64,000 bases of DNA from Oscillospiraceae bacterium. GTDB taxonomy: Bacteria; Bacillota; Clostridia; Oscillospirales; Ruminococcaceae. Positions 35,863-45,261 of the stretch are shown piece after piece. The translations under genes and the position numbers were made by a program. The stretch lies in contig JAFRJM010000019.1 in the NCBI GenBank assembly GCA_017432285.1, positions 1-64,000 of the forward strand. Direction: 5' to 3'. Numbering within the stretch: the stretch's first letter is position 1; each line of letters opens with the position of its first letter. The notes below the pieces were generated by a model, which worked only from the letters and a program-made list of their open reading frames with translations, searched no databases and was not told the origin of the DNA.

Positions 35863-37371
35863 TTATTTTGTTACTTTTTCAATATTCAGATCGAGCAGGA
35901 ACTGATCCTTCTCGCTTGACGGATCTTTTTCGACTGAGATCTCGTCATAGAATCGGATGGAATATGGGGTCTCCGTAGTGTATGCCGGCCAGGTCGGCAT
36001 CGGTGTGCCGTCCTTGTCCAGACCGTTGGGATCGCCTGTTTTTGCAAAGTTAGTCCAGTAATTGCACATCTTGCGGGAGAGATCGAAATGATGTCCGTCA
36101 AGAGGTCTCCAGCATTTCATAAGAGTCTCAAACTGGAACCACAGGTCACAGGAGTGGAATGCTCCGGCATCATCACCGGGGATAGTCGGGCCAAAGACGT
36201 AGCTGAAGAATTTCCGGCCCTGTTCGGCTGCAAAGTGATACATCATCTGGTTTCCGAGCCACATCTGATGTACTGTGGCATTTTCGCGGTAATCACCCGG
36301 CATAGCTTTCACTATGGCGCGGTACTCATCCGCTTTGTCACCGAATTCCTTATCAATATATGCATCAACAGATGCGTCATCGTTTCCCGGTATCTCGACC
36401 AGGAACTCGTCCTTTGTGTTGCCTATCATGAAAGCATCAGCATGATAGTCACCGTCGATGACAGACTGGTCGAGTGTTTTTGTCAGGAATTTACCGTCGA
36501 TGGTAGCGCCCCAGAATGTATAGCTCTCATTGAATTTGGTCTCGATATACTGGGCATCCAGTTTTCTGGCTTCAGCAAGGTTGCTGACACCGAGTTTCTT
36601 GAAGAACTCCACACCGCGCTGTTCCATTGTTTCCAGACTGTCCTGAGGCATTCCATGGACGGTGGGAACAACAGGGTTCATTCCGCCGATAGACTCGATA
36701 ATGCCTTTCTGGAAGAGGCCTACGGTCTTTGGGGAGCACATCTGTGCAAGAATGCTCATTCCGCCTGCTGATTGTCCAAAGATAGTGATGTTTTCCGGAT
36801 CACCGCCGAAATGGGAAATGTTCCTCTTTACCCATGCGATACCGAAAGCCTGGTCCTGGAAAGCAAAGTTCGCAGGTGCTTCAGGGCTTTCTGCAGTGAT
36901 CTCCGGATGGCATAACAGTCCGAACACATTTACGCGGTATCCGATAGAGACGAGAATGACACCGCGTGAAGCGATACGCTCACCGTCAAATTCCATCTCC
37001 TGGGGATAGCCCTGTTGCAGGCCGCCGCCGAAGATCCATACCATTACGGGCAGTTTCTCGTCTGTGGATTTGGCAGGTGTCCAGATATTAGCTCTGAGGC
37101 AGTCTTCGCCCATTGGAATGTCGGGATCCACATGCCACTCTTTAGCGTAGAATCCGCCATGGCTTATACCGGGGGTACGCTGGATCGGGATAGGGCCGAA
37201 TTCAGAGCAGTCTCTTGTCCCTTCCCAGTCCTTTGCGGGCTGGGGAGGGCGCCAGCGGTTCTCGCCGGCTGTGGTGTCTGCAAAAGGAATACCTTTATAT
37301 ACTGTTATTCTTGCATCTGTTCCGACAACGCCGCGAACACGGCCGTTTTCGGTAATGGTCTCGCGCAGCAT
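35863..37371 (-). CDS. Type B carboxylesterase, array copy 5
   Basis: 502 residues; triad S201 (FGQSAGGMS), E322 (GNTKDEF), H406 (GAFHSCDLWF). It is the near twin of the next gene upstream (37391): same length and few substitutions along the whole protein, including the variable middle region, so this is the most recent duplication in the array. Differences include FYAKEWH versus FYSKEWH and LDGHH versus FDGHH. Confidence 0.93.
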   Translation of the reverse strand: MLRETITENGRVRGVVGTDARITVYKGIPFADTTAGENRWRPPQPAKDWEGTRDCSEFGPIPIQRTPGISHGGFYAKEWHVDPDIPMGEDCLRANIWTPAKSTDEKLPVMVWIFGGGLQQGYPQEMEFDGERIASRGVILVSIGYRVNVFGLLCHPEITAESPEAPANFAFQDQAFGIAWVKRNISHFGGDPENITIFGQSAGGMSILAQMCSPKTVGLFQKGIIESIGGMNPVVPTVHGMPQDSLETMEQRGVEFFKKLGVSNLAEARKLDAQYIETKFNESYTFWGATIDGKFLTKTLDQSVIDGDYHADAFMIGNTKDEFLVEIPGNDDASVDAYIDKEFGDKADEYRAIVKAMPGDYRENATVHQMWLGNQMMYHFAAEQGRKFFSYVFGPTIPGDDAGAFHSCDLWFQFETLMKCWRPLDGHHFDLSRKMCNYWTNFAKTGDPNGLDKDGTPMPTWPAYTTETPYSIRFYDEISVEKDPSSEKDQFLLDLNIEKVTK

Positions 37372-37390
37372 GGAAATTATCTCCTTAATA

Positions 37391-38899
37391 TTAGCCAGTA
37401 ACTTTGTTTATGTTCAGATTGAGCAGGAACTGATCCTTCTCGCTTGACGGATCCTTTTCCATGAAGATCTCATCATAGAAACGGATTGAGCACGGGGCCT
37501 CCTCTGTATAAGGAGTCCATGTCGGCATCGGTGTGCCGTCCTTGTCGTTTCCGTTAGGATCGCCTGTCTTAGCAAAGTTTGTCCAGTAGTTGCACATCTT
37601 GCGGGAGAGATCGAAATGATGTCCGTCAAACGGTCTCCAGCATTTCATGAGTGTCTCGAACTGGAACCACAGGTCGCAGGAATGGAATGATCCTGCATCG
37701 TCTCCGGGGATAGTCGGTCCGAAGACATAGCTGTAGAATTTGCGTCCCTGTTTCGCAGCAAAGTGATACATCATCTGGTTTCCAAGCCACATCTGATGGA
37801 CTGTGGCATTTGTGCGGTAGTCACCGGGCATGGCTTTCACTATGGCGCGGTACTCATCCGCTTTGTCACCGAATTCCTTATCTATATATGCATCAACTGC
37901 TGCATCGTCATCACCGGGGATGTTTACCACGAACTCGTCCTTGGTATTGCCGATCATGAAGGCATCTGCATGATAATCGCCGTCGATGACTGACTGGTCA
38001 AGAGTCTTTGTCAGGAACTTGCCATCGATGGTGGCACCCCAGAAGTTATAGCCTTCATTGAATTTGTCTTCGATGTACTGTGCGTCAAGTTTTCTGGCTT
38101 CAGCAAGGCTGCTGACACCGAGCTTCTTGAAGAATTCGACACCGCGCTGCTCCATAGTCTCCAGTGTATCCTGAGGCATACCCATTACTGTAGGGACAAC
38201 AGGGTTCATTCCGCCGATGGATTCAATGATACCTTTCTGGAACAGGCCCTTTGTTTTGGGAGAGCACATCTGCGCCAGAACGCTCATGCCGCCTGCAGAC
38301 TGTCCGAAGATCGTGATGTTCTCCGGGTCTCCGCCGAAGTTAGCGATATTTCTCTTTACCCATGCGATACCTGCAGCCTGATCCTGGAATGCGAAGTTGG
38401 CGGGTGCTTCAGGGTTCTCAGCTGTGATCTCAGGGTGGCAGAGCAATCCGAATACATTTACACGGTATCCGATAGAGACAAGCACTACTCCTCTGGAGGC
38501 GATGCGCTCGCCGTCAAATTCCATCTCGTGAGGGTAGCCTTCCTGCAGTCCGCCGCCGAAGATCCATACCATTACGGGCAGTTTCTCATCTGCGGATTTG
38601 GCAGGTGTCCATACGTTGGCTCTGAGGCTGTCTTCGCCCATGGGGACTTCCGGATCCACATGCCATTCTTTTGAGTAGAAAGCATTGGGGTCTCTTCCCG
38701 GAACACGCTGCATTGAGATAGGACCGAATTCGGAGCAGTCCCTTACACCTTCCCAGTCCTTAGCGGGCTGCGGAGGACGCCAACGGTTCTCGCCGGCTGT
38801 AGTGTCTGCGAAGGGGATGCCTTTGTAAACAGTGATCCTTGCGTCTGTAGCCACTACACCGCGAACACGTCCGTTCTCAGTAAAAGTTTCTCTTAACAT
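37391..38899 (-). CDS. Type B carboxylesterase, array copy 4
   Basis: 502 residues; triad S201 (FGQSAGGMS), E322 (GNTKDEF), H406 (GSFHSCDLWF). Twin of the gene at 35863. The shared pocket segment (NPVVPTVxGMPQD, NFWGATIDGKFLTK) is unlike that of any other copy, which suggests the pair prefers one substrate type. No signal sequence. Confidence 0.93.
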   Translation of the reverse strand: MLRETFTENGRVRGVVATDARITVYKGIPFADTTAGENRWRPPQPAKDWEGVRDCSEFGPISMQRVPGRDPNAFYSKEWHVDPEVPMGEDSLRANVWTPAKSADEKLPVMVWIFGGGLQEGYPHEMEFDGERIASRGVVLVSIGYRVNVFGLLCHPEITAENPEAPANFAFQDQAAGIAWVKRNIANFGGDPENITIFGQSAGGMSVLAQMCSPKTKGLFQKGIIESIGGMNPVVPTVMGMPQDTLETMEQRGVEFFKKLGVSSLAEARKLDAQYIEDKFNEGYNFWGATIDGKFLTKTLDQSVIDGDYHADAFMIGNTKDEFVVNIPGDDDAAVDAYIDKEFGDKADEYRAIVKAMPGDYRTNATVHQMWLGNQMMYHFAAKQGRKFYSYVFGPTIPGDDAGSFHSCDLWFQFETLMKCWRPFDGHHFDLSRKMCNYWTNFAKTGDPNGNDKDGTPMPTWTPYTEEAPCSIRFYDEIFMEKDPSSEKDQFLLNLNINKVTG

Positions 38900-38935
38900 G
38901 ATCGTTTCTCCTGTTCTATTTGCTGTATATATTTG

Positions 38936-40459
38936 TTATTTCAGACCGTAGTATTTAAGGTTCGCATCCAAAACGTAGCGAATGACCGGATCCATGTATT
39001 CTTCCTGTTTGACTTCATCGCCAAATTCGATTGCGCGTCCGGTCTCTATATAAGGTCTCCACTCAGGCATTGGTGTGCCGTCCGCATCATTGCCGTTCGG
39101 GTTGCCGGTGCGTGCGAAGTTAGAGAAGTAGTTGCACATCTTTCTTGCAAGGTCATAGTGGTGTCCGTCGAACGGCCTCCAGCATGCCGCCAGAGTCTCA
39201 AAAGCGAACCACAGATCGCAGGAGTGGAATGCGCCGACTCCGTCTCCCGGGATATACGGGTCAAACAGGCTGAAATAGACCTTATGGCCGTACTTGGTCA
39301 GGATCTCTGCGGTAAGCCTGTTGGATGCGTGCATGGATGAGAAGTTTGCTGCACGGAGCAGATCCTCTCTGCTGTCGTTCCCGGCTTTATATTTTGAGAC
39401 TTTGATATAGCCGTCTGCATAATCGCCGAATTCTCTCTTTGCCCATTCCTCGAAAGGCTCTCTCGGATCGACAGGGAACTCATCGCGTGTGCAGGTAACC
39501 ATGACGTCCACATCGTTGACCTCATTGGCTGCCAGTGCGCGGCCGGGTCCTTTTACACAGAATATCCCGTCTACGAGACCGGTCATGAATTTGAAGGTCT
39601 CTGCGCGGAACTTGACCTGTTTGTCGTTGATATAGTCTGCGTCCAGTTTTCTGGCTTCCTCGATGCTGCTGACTCCGAGATAATCAAGGAATGCCTTACC
39701 GAGCTCTTCTCCGTAAGCCAGATCATGTGTCTCGGTATCGAAAACACCTTTCGGGATGCGGGAAGCGTTGAACCCCGAAGACATTGTGATCGCTCTCCTG
39801 CAGAGACCGACAGTCATAGGGGAGGTGATGAGGAAAAGGGTAGCGTCAGCACCGCCGGACTGTCCGAAGATGGTGACATTGTCCGGATCGCCGCCGAAGT
39901 TGGCGATATTCCTCTTGATCCACTTCATTGCAGCTACGCAGTCGAGAAGGCCGAAGTTGCATGGATCGCCGGGCTGTGCTTCCGTCAGACCTTTGTGTGC
40001 CATGAAGGCAAACACATTCAGACGGTATGTAATTGAGACAAGAACTATTCCGCGTTTTGCGAAGTTCTCTCCGTTGAATTCCTGTTCGTGGCCATAGCCT
40101 TCCTGCATTCCGCCTCCGTGGATCCACATCATGACGGGAAGCTTCTCGTCGGTGGAATTTGCAGGGGTCCAGACGTTCAGGTAAAGGCAGTCCTCACTCA
40201 TGGGGATCTCCGGATCCACATGCCATTCTTTTGAATAGAAAGCGTTGGGGTCGGTTCCGGGTCTGTTCTGCATTGCTATCGGGCCGTAATCATAACATTC
40301 ACGTACGCCATCCCAGTTTGCAGCGGGCTGGGGAGCACGCCAGCGGAGATCTCCTACAGGCGGTGCGGCATACGGGATTCCTTTATAAACAGTGATACGT
40401 GCATTGACTCCCGCGACACCGCGGACACGTCCGTTCTCTGTAAAAGTCTCACGCAGCAT
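38936..40459 (-). CDS. Type B carboxylesterase, array copy 3
   Basis: 507 residues; triad S201 (FGQSGGADAT), E327 (CTRDEFP), H412 (GAFHSCDLWF). Subgroup partner of copy 7 with WIHGGGMQEGYGHE. It lies directly downstream of a 99-base spacer with a hairpin, the largest gap in the array, so it may head a second transcript. Confidence 0.92.
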   Translation of the reverse strand: MLRETFTENGRVRGVAGVNARITVYKGIPYAAPPVGDLRWRAPQPAANWDGVRECYDYGPIAMQNRPGTDPNAFYSKEWHVDPEIPMSEDCLYLNVWTPANSTDEKLPVMMWIHGGGMQEGYGHEQEFNGENFAKRGIVLVSITYRLNVFAFMAHKGLTEAQPGDPCNFGLLDCVAAMKWIKRNIANFGGDPDNVTIFGQSGGADATLFLITSPMTVGLCRRAITMSSGFNASRIPKGVFDTETHDLAYGEELGKAFLDYLGVSSIEEARKLDADYINDKQVKFRAETFKFMTGLVDGIFCVKGPGRALAANEVNDVDVMVTCTRDEFPVDPREPFEEWAKREFGDYADGYIKVSKYKAGNDSREDLLRAANFSSMHASNRLTAEILTKYGHKVYFSLFDPYIPGDGVGAFHSCDLWFAFETLAACWRPFDGHHYDLARKMCNYFSNFARTGNPNGNDADGTPMPEWRPYIETGRAIEFGDEVKQEEYMDPVIRYVLDANLKYYGLK

Positions 40460-40520
40460 GACATATTCTCCTTGTTATTTTTTGTTGATGTTTCAATACT
40501 TCTTGTATGAAAAGTTGCCA

Positions 40521-40549
40521 ATAGCGGCTGATATGGAACCAGCCGCTAT
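40521..40549 (-). terminator. Hairpin inside the esterase array
   Basis: 9-bp perfect arms (40521-40529 and 40541-40549) just after the stop of the gene at 40559, followed on the minus strand by a weak T-containing tail (AACTTTTC). It is the only hairpin in the intergenic spacers from 27974 to 43663 that I could find and may attenuate distal genes. Confidence 0.55.
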
Positions 40550-40558
40550 CTGTTCGTT

Positions 40559-42097
40559 TTAAAGGTTTGCTTTGATTAGAAGTTCTGTCTTGGGATCGAC
40601 AGGATCATGTTTGACATAGAGCTCATCGACAAATTCAATCTGGCAGGGATCTGCTTCAGTGTAAGGATCCCACTCCGGCATCGGCGTGCCGTCCTTGTCA
40701 TTTCCGTTAGGATCGCCTGTCTTTGCAAAGTTGGTCCAGTAGTTGCACATCTTTCTTGCGAGGTCAAAGTGATGGCCATCAAAAGGTCTCCAGCATTTCA
40801 TGAGAGTCTCAAATTCGAACCAGAGGTCGCAGGAATGGAATGCGCCTGCGTTGTCACCCGGGATGGTCGGGCCGAAATGATACAGATATGTCTTCTGTCC
40901 GGCTTTTTCTCTCTGACGCGCAAGTACATAGAGGCTGAAGCAGCTGATGAACACTGTTGCCTCATGAGCAACGGTTGTTCCTTTCTCTGCTGCAGCTTTG
41001 CGGCAAACATCAAGATATTCGTCAGCGTACTCACCGAATTCGCTGCGGATCCATGCTTCTGTCTCTTCATCTGATGCGAATGCATCCGGAGGAGCCATAG
41101 GATGCTTCTGACCGGGGCCTCTGTAGAATCCCTCATTGGTGTTGTAACCCGTCATGATCGGGATCGGAAGCATACGTCCTTCACGTGCTGTTACCGTATA
41201 GTCTTCTGTTACATAATTGCCGTCGTCAACGACACGGAGCCAGAGATTGGACTCGAGGAATTTATCTTCAATGTATTTTGCATCGAGTTTTCTTGCTTCA
41301 GCGAGTGAGTTCACGCCGAGTGACTTGAAGAATTCCACGCCGATCTTTTCAGCTTCTTCAAGGGTGCCTACGCCGCCCATAAATGATTTAGGATATTTCG
41401 TGCCGGTTCCGCCGAATGACTGCGGGATAGCTTTCTGGAACAGGCCTTTATTCTGCGGAGCTGCGAGGTGGTGCATAACTGCCACACCGCCGGCAGACTG
41501 GCCAAATACTGTGATGTTCTCAGGGTCACCGCCGAAGTTGGCGATGTTTCTTTTTACCCATTCGATACCGAAACGCTGGTCAAGAAGTCCGTAGTTAGCT
41601 GGCTGATCGGGATTCTCTGCTGTGATTTCGGGGTGGCAGAGGAAGCCGAAGCAGTTGAGACGGTAACCGAGGGAAACGAGGATGACGCCTCTGGATGCGA
41701 AGCGCTCGCCGTCAAACTCCTGCTCATGTGGATATCCTTCGCGGAATCCGCCGCCGAAGATCCATACCATTACAGGGAGCTTGTCCTCAGTTGTTTTGGC
41801 AGGTGTCCAGATGTTGGCCCTGAGGCTGTCCTCGCCCATGGGAACTTCCGGATCCACGTGCCACTCTTTTGCATAGAATGCCTCAGGATCTTTTCCGGGG
41901 ATGTCCTGCATGGAGATCGGTCCGAATTCGGAGCAGTCTCTCACACCTTCCCAGTCCTTTGCGGGCTGCGGGGGACGCCAGCGGTTCTCGCCGGACGTAT
42001 CGGCTGCAAATGGAATGCCTTTGTAGACTGTGATGCGCGCATCGGTTCCTACGACACCGCGTACGCGGCCGTTCTCAGTTCTGGTTTCTCTTAGCAT
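40559..42097 (-). CDS. Type B carboxylesterase, array copy 2
   Basis: 512 residues; triad S201 (FGQSAGGVA), E322 (GYNTNEGF), H421 (GAFHSCDLWF). The glutamate motif is NEGF, the form seen in many para-nitrobenzyl esterases, and an inserted QKHPMAPPDAFASDEE segment follows it. N-terminal 200 residues track copies 4, 5 and 8. Starts 18 bases after copy 1. Confidence 0.92.
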   Translation of the reverse strand: MLRETRTENGRVRGVVGTDARITVYKGIPFAADTSGENRWRPPQPAKDWEGVRDCSEFGPISMQDIPGKDPEAFYAKEWHVDPEVPMGEDSLRANIWTPAKTTEDKLPVMVWIFGGGFREGYPHEQEFDGERFASRGVILVSLGYRLNCFGFLCHPEITAENPDQPANYGLLDQRFGIEWVKRNIANFGGDPENITVFGQSAGGVAVMHHLAAPQNKGLFQKAIPQSFGGTGTKYPKSFMGGVGTLEEAEKIGVEFFKSLGVNSLAEARKLDAKYIEDKFLESNLWLRVVDDGNYVTEDYTVTAREGRMLPIPIMTGYNTNEGFYRGPGQKHPMAPPDAFASDEETEAWIRSEFGEYADEYLDVCRKAAAEKGTTVAHEATVFISCFSLYVLARQREKAGQKTYLYHFGPTIPGDNAGAFHSCDLWFEFETLMKCWRPFDGHHFDLARKMCNYWTNFAKTGDPNGNDKDGTPMPEWDPYTEADPCQIEFVDELYVKHDPVDPKTELLIKANL

Positions 42098-42115
42098 ATT
42101 AATATCCTTCTTTCC

Positions 42116-43663
42116 TTAGTCTTTATTGAAATAAGGGTCATAGTTGATCTTAACGATGAATTCTGTAACTTCATCCGGACCAGACTCGGATAGAGCGACT
42201 TCATCGAAGAAGTTCATGTTGCGGTGTCCGTCCTTGTATTCAGGCCAGTAGGGGAGATCTGTTCCATCGTTGTCTTTTCCGTTGGGGTTGCCGGTCTTAA
42301 TGAAGTTGCTCCAGTAGTTGCACATCTTGCGGGCAACATCATAGTGATGTCCATCAAATGGTCTCCAGCTGTTGGCGAGGGTCTCGAATGAGAACCACAG
42401 GTCGCTTGAGTGGAATGAACCCGCATCGTCACCGGGCATCGTCGGGTTAAACTCATAGGTGTACACAGGTCTGCCCTGAGCCTCGAACAGTTTTCCGATC
42501 ATATAGTTCGAAGTTCTGTTGATGTTGATCATAGCAGCTTTGCGCACTGCCTCAACATCGGTGGTTCCAGCTTGTTTTATAGCTGTATCGATGTATTCTT
42601 TTCCGTGGCCGTTCAGCTTTTTGTCGCCCCATTCGACCATCTCTTCAAGGGTATCTCCCTCCGGATAGAAATTGACCTCGTCTGAAGTGTATCCGGTGAG
42701 GAAGGGGACTCTGTGAGTCTCATCGTTGATAAGATAATCTGTAGGATCCTTGGGCAGGAACTTGCCGTCCACACACTGTACGAAGCGATGGAAGGTCTTT
42801 TCCATATATTCGACGAACTTGTCGCGGATGAAGAATGCATCCAGTTTGCGTGCTTCTGCGATAGTATCGCACCCAAGATACTCTTTCAGGAAAGCGGCAC
42901 CCTGTTTTTCACACGATTCAAGAGAACGGTAAGGCCCGAAGAAGCAGGGAGGATATACTGCCGGGAAGCAGCCCCCTGAACTGGACTGAACGGTAGCTCT
43001 CTGGAACAGGCCTTCTGTTGTAGGAGATGCCATCATTGCCATTACCTGCAGGCCGCCTGCAGACTGGCCACCTATAGTGATGTTTTCCGGGTCGCCGCCG
43101 AAATTGGCTATATTTCGTTTGATCCATTCAAGTCCGGCTTTCACATCAAGATAACCGAAGTTAGCAGGAGCATCAGGCTGGTCTCTTGTAAGGTCCGGGT
43201 GAGCTAAGAATCCGAACACGTTGACACGGTATGCGATGGATACGACAACTATGCCTCTGGAAGCCATGTGTTCACCGTCAAACTCCATCTCATGTGAATA
43301 ACCTTCTGTAAGACCGCCGCCGAATATCCACGCATAAACCGGCAGTTTGTCATCGGTGCTGTTTGCGGGTGTCCAGATATTGAGTGCAAGGCTGTCTTCG
43401 CTCATGGCGATCTCAGGCTCTACATGCCACTCCTTTGAATAGAAGGCATCACGATCCTCACCGGGTGTCTTCTGCATGGTGATGGGCGGAAATACATAGC
43501 AGTCCCTTACACCTTCCCACGGCTCTACCGGCTGTGGTGCGCGCCAGCGGTTTTCACCGGATGTGTCAGCTGCGAAAGGGATGCCTTTATACACTGTGAT
43601 TCTTGCGTTGTTGCCGGCTACTCCGCGAACGAGACCGGACTCAGTTTTTGTCATTCTAAGCAT
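42116..43663 (-). CDS. Type B carboxylesterase, array copy 1 (promoter-proximal)
   Basis: 515 residues; triad S201 (IGGQSAGGLQ), E329 (GYTSDEV), H418 (GSFHSSDLWF). First gene of the run, behind an AGGAGGG ribosome-binding site and a good -35/-10 pair. It is the most divergent array copy in the pocket region (SSSGGCFPAVYPPCFFGPY). No signal peptide. Divergent from the MFS transporter gene, with operator-like sites between them. Confidence 0.92.
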   Translation of the reverse strand: MLRMTKTESGLVRGVAGNNARITVYKGIPFAADTSGENRWRAPQPVEPWEGVRDCYVFPPITMQKTPGEDRDAFYSKEWHVEPEIAMSEDSLALNIWTPANSTDDKLPVYAWIFGGGLTEGYSHEMEFDGEHMASRGIVVVSIAYRVNVFGFLAHPDLTRDQPDAPANFGYLDVKAGLEWIKRNIANFGGDPENITIGGQSAGGLQVMAMMASPTTEGLFQRATVQSSSGGCFPAVYPPCFFGPYRSLESCEKQGAAFLKEYLGCDTIAEARKLDAFFIRDKFVEYMEKTFHRFVQCVDGKFLPKDPTDYLINDETHRVPFLTGYTSDEVNFYPEGDTLEEMVEWGDKKLNGHGKEYIDTAIKQAGTTDVEAVRKAAMININRTSNYMIGKLFEAQGRPVYTYEFNPTMPGDDAGSFHSSDLWFSFETLANSWRPFDGHHYDVARKMCNYWSNFIKTGNPNGKDNDGTDLPYWPEYKDGHRNMNFFDEVALSESGPDEVTEFIVKINYDPYFNKD

Positions 43664-43701
43664 AAAAAAGACCCTCCTACTCCATTCTGTAAGTTGTCTA
43701 A

Positions 43702-43731
43702 ATCATACCACTTGTTAAGTAGTTAAATCAA
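43702..43731 (-). promoter_or_regulatory. Promoter of the carboxylesterase array
   Basis: On the minus strand, TTGATT (43726-43731) and TATGAT (43702-43707) are separated by 18 bases and lie about 40-65 bases before the first array gene. This fits a housekeeping-sigma promoter. The TTGTACAA pair lies about 70-90 bases upstream of it. Confidence 0.6.
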
Positions 43732-43797
43732 TAAAACATACAACTTTTCTTTAAAATATATGGATATGAACAATACAAATCTGGGTTATTTGGCACA

Positions 43798-43818
43798 TTG
43801 TACAAATAAGTTGTACAA
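43798..43818. promoter_or_regulatory. Pair of AraR-like operators between array and MFS gene
   Basis: Two exact TTGTACAA palindromes at 43798-43805 and 43811-43818, with centres 13 bases apart. The motif is the core of the AraR box known from Bacillus (TTGTAC half-sites). They are closer to the MFS gene, whose promoter must overlap them, and upstream of the array promoter. Confidence 0.65.
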
Positions 43819-43907
43819 AAATGTATGGAAATATGTACGCAACAGGGTTTACAATCCGCAAGGGTATCAGTTATCATTGTAAAGTAGGCCAGAAGGGAGG
43901 TAGCGCT

Positions 43908-45110
43908 ATGGCAGAGAATAGAGCGGAAAACACCGAATTAGCTCAGGAAAAAGTATGGACGATACCTTTCTTAATGGTCTTTTTGAACAGTATGGTGGTC
44001 AGCAGCACACAGTGGGCTGTAGCTCCGATGATGAGCTCCTACTGCATCGATCTTGGTGCGACACTGAAAACAGCATCATTTGTTTCGACCCTTATGTCGA
44101 TGACTGCGATGTTCCTTCGCCCGATATCCGGATATGTTGTTGACAGGATGAACCGCAAAAAGCTTCTGACGATCACTACTGCTGTCAACGTGGTACTCGC
44201 CATCATGCACACCTTTGCCAACAATATTCCTTTCCTGGCAGTGTGCCGTGTCCTGCAGGGCGTGACATTCGCCTTTTCAGGAGTAGCGTCTATGGCTTTA
44301 AGTACGTCAGTGGTTCCAACTTCGAGGCTCGGAGAGGGAATGGGATGGATGGCTCTTGCAAATGTCATCTCCCAGTCATTAGGCCCTTCTATCGGAACGT
44401 TCCTTATTGAGAAATTCGGATATTCAGCATGTTTCGTGTTCTGTGCTTTTGCTAGCGCGCTTTCATTGTTCATTCTTAGGTTCATTCCATATACTTATGA
44501 ACCTAGTACGACAGAGCGAAAGAAGTTCCACATCACAGATCTTATTTCACTTTATATCGTGCCTTACTCAGTGATCATGGGATTGTTCAGCAGCTGCAAT
44601 GGTCTTGATAACACATTCCTCGCACTCTTGGGCAAAGAGAGGGGAATCACAGGATTTGCGTTGTTCTTTACTGCTTACTCCATCGTTATGTTCGTTTGCC
44701 GACCGATAGCAGGAAAACTGCTTGACCGCTACGGACTGGATTACACGATATATCCTGCTCTGATGCTTACTGCTGCATCTGCATGTCTGACTGGCTCTGC
44801 GTATTCAATGGCAGCGATCCTGATCGCTGGAGCTCTTAAAGGAATCGGTCAGTCTGCCGGTTCTCCGGGTATTCAGGCAACATGTCTGAAGAAACTTGGA
44901 AAAGAGAGGGCGGGCATTATCAGCAGCACATGTTATATATTCCAGGATATCGGAAACTCTATCGCTCCGATAATTGGAGGATTTGTTGCTGAGCGCTGGG
45001 GATATACGACAATGTTCTGGGGTTACGGTATCATCCTTGTGGTATGCGGAAGCCTGATCTACAGGATCAAGTCCCAGTATGATAAGACGCACCCGTACGT
45101 AGAAAATTGA
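43908..45110 (+). CDS. Major facilitator superfamily transporter
   Basis: About 400 residues with 12 predicted hydrophobic helices. The loop between helices 2 and 3 is RPISGYVVDRMNRKKLLT, the MFS signature, and the corresponding loop of the second half is RPIAGKLLDRYGLD. ATG 43908 follows GGGAGG; a longer frame from 43821 would start inside the operator region and is rejected. Divergent from the esterase array and convergent with araR. Likely imports an organic solute, plausibly the ester substrate or product of the array, or exports released acids; direction and substrate cannot be read from sequence. Confidence 0.88.
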   Translation: MAENRAENTELAQEKVWTIPFLMVFLNSMVVSSTQWAVAPMMSSYCIDLGATLKTASFVSTLMSMTAMFLRPISGYVVDRMNRKKLLTITTAVNVVLAIMHTFANNIPFLAVCRVLQGVTFAFSGVASMALSTSVVPTSRLGEGMGWMALANVISQSLGPSIGTFLIEKFGYSACFVFCAFASALSLFILRFIPYTYEPSTTERKKFHITDLISLYIVPYSVIMGLFSSCNGLDNTFLALLGKERGITGFALFFTAYSIVMFVCRPIAGKLLDRYGLDYTIYPALMLTAASACLTGSAYSMAAILIAGALKGIGQSAGSPGIQATCLKKLGKERAGIISSTCYIFQDIGNSIAPIIGGFVAERWGYTTMFWGYGIILVVCGSLIYRIKSQYDKTHPYVEN

Positions 45111-45157
45111 CACATATACTTTTTTCATATAACCTCCTATTCCTCATTAGGCAAGCA

Positions 45158-45186
45158 CCGCGATATGTGATCGCGGCGTTTGTCTT
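45158..45186 (+). terminator. Terminator of the MFS gene
   Basis: 7-bp GC-rich arms (45158-45164 and 45170-45176) with a 5-base loop, followed by a T-rich run to 45188 on the plus strand. Confidence 0.75.
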
Positions 45187-45204
45187 TTCAGGAGAAAAAT
45201 ACAC

Positions 45205-45238
45205 AAAAAGCCATCCGCAAAGGATGGCTTTATTTATT
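45205..45238. terminator. Terminator between MFS gene and araR, usable in both directions
   Basis: Arms aagccatcc (45208-45216) and ggatggctt (45222-45230) around gcaaa, flanked by A-runs on the left and TTTATTTATT on the right. The left A-run reads as a T-run for the minus-strand araR transcript. Confidence 0.85.
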
Positions 45239-45261
45239 GATGTTTTTGCCAAAAATGTGGG

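Noticed and set aside
26315-43663. Mobile element or phage origin of the esterase array.
   Set aside because: No transposase, integrase, terminal inverted repeat, target duplication or tRNA gene was found at either edge, and base composition looks like that of the flanking genes.
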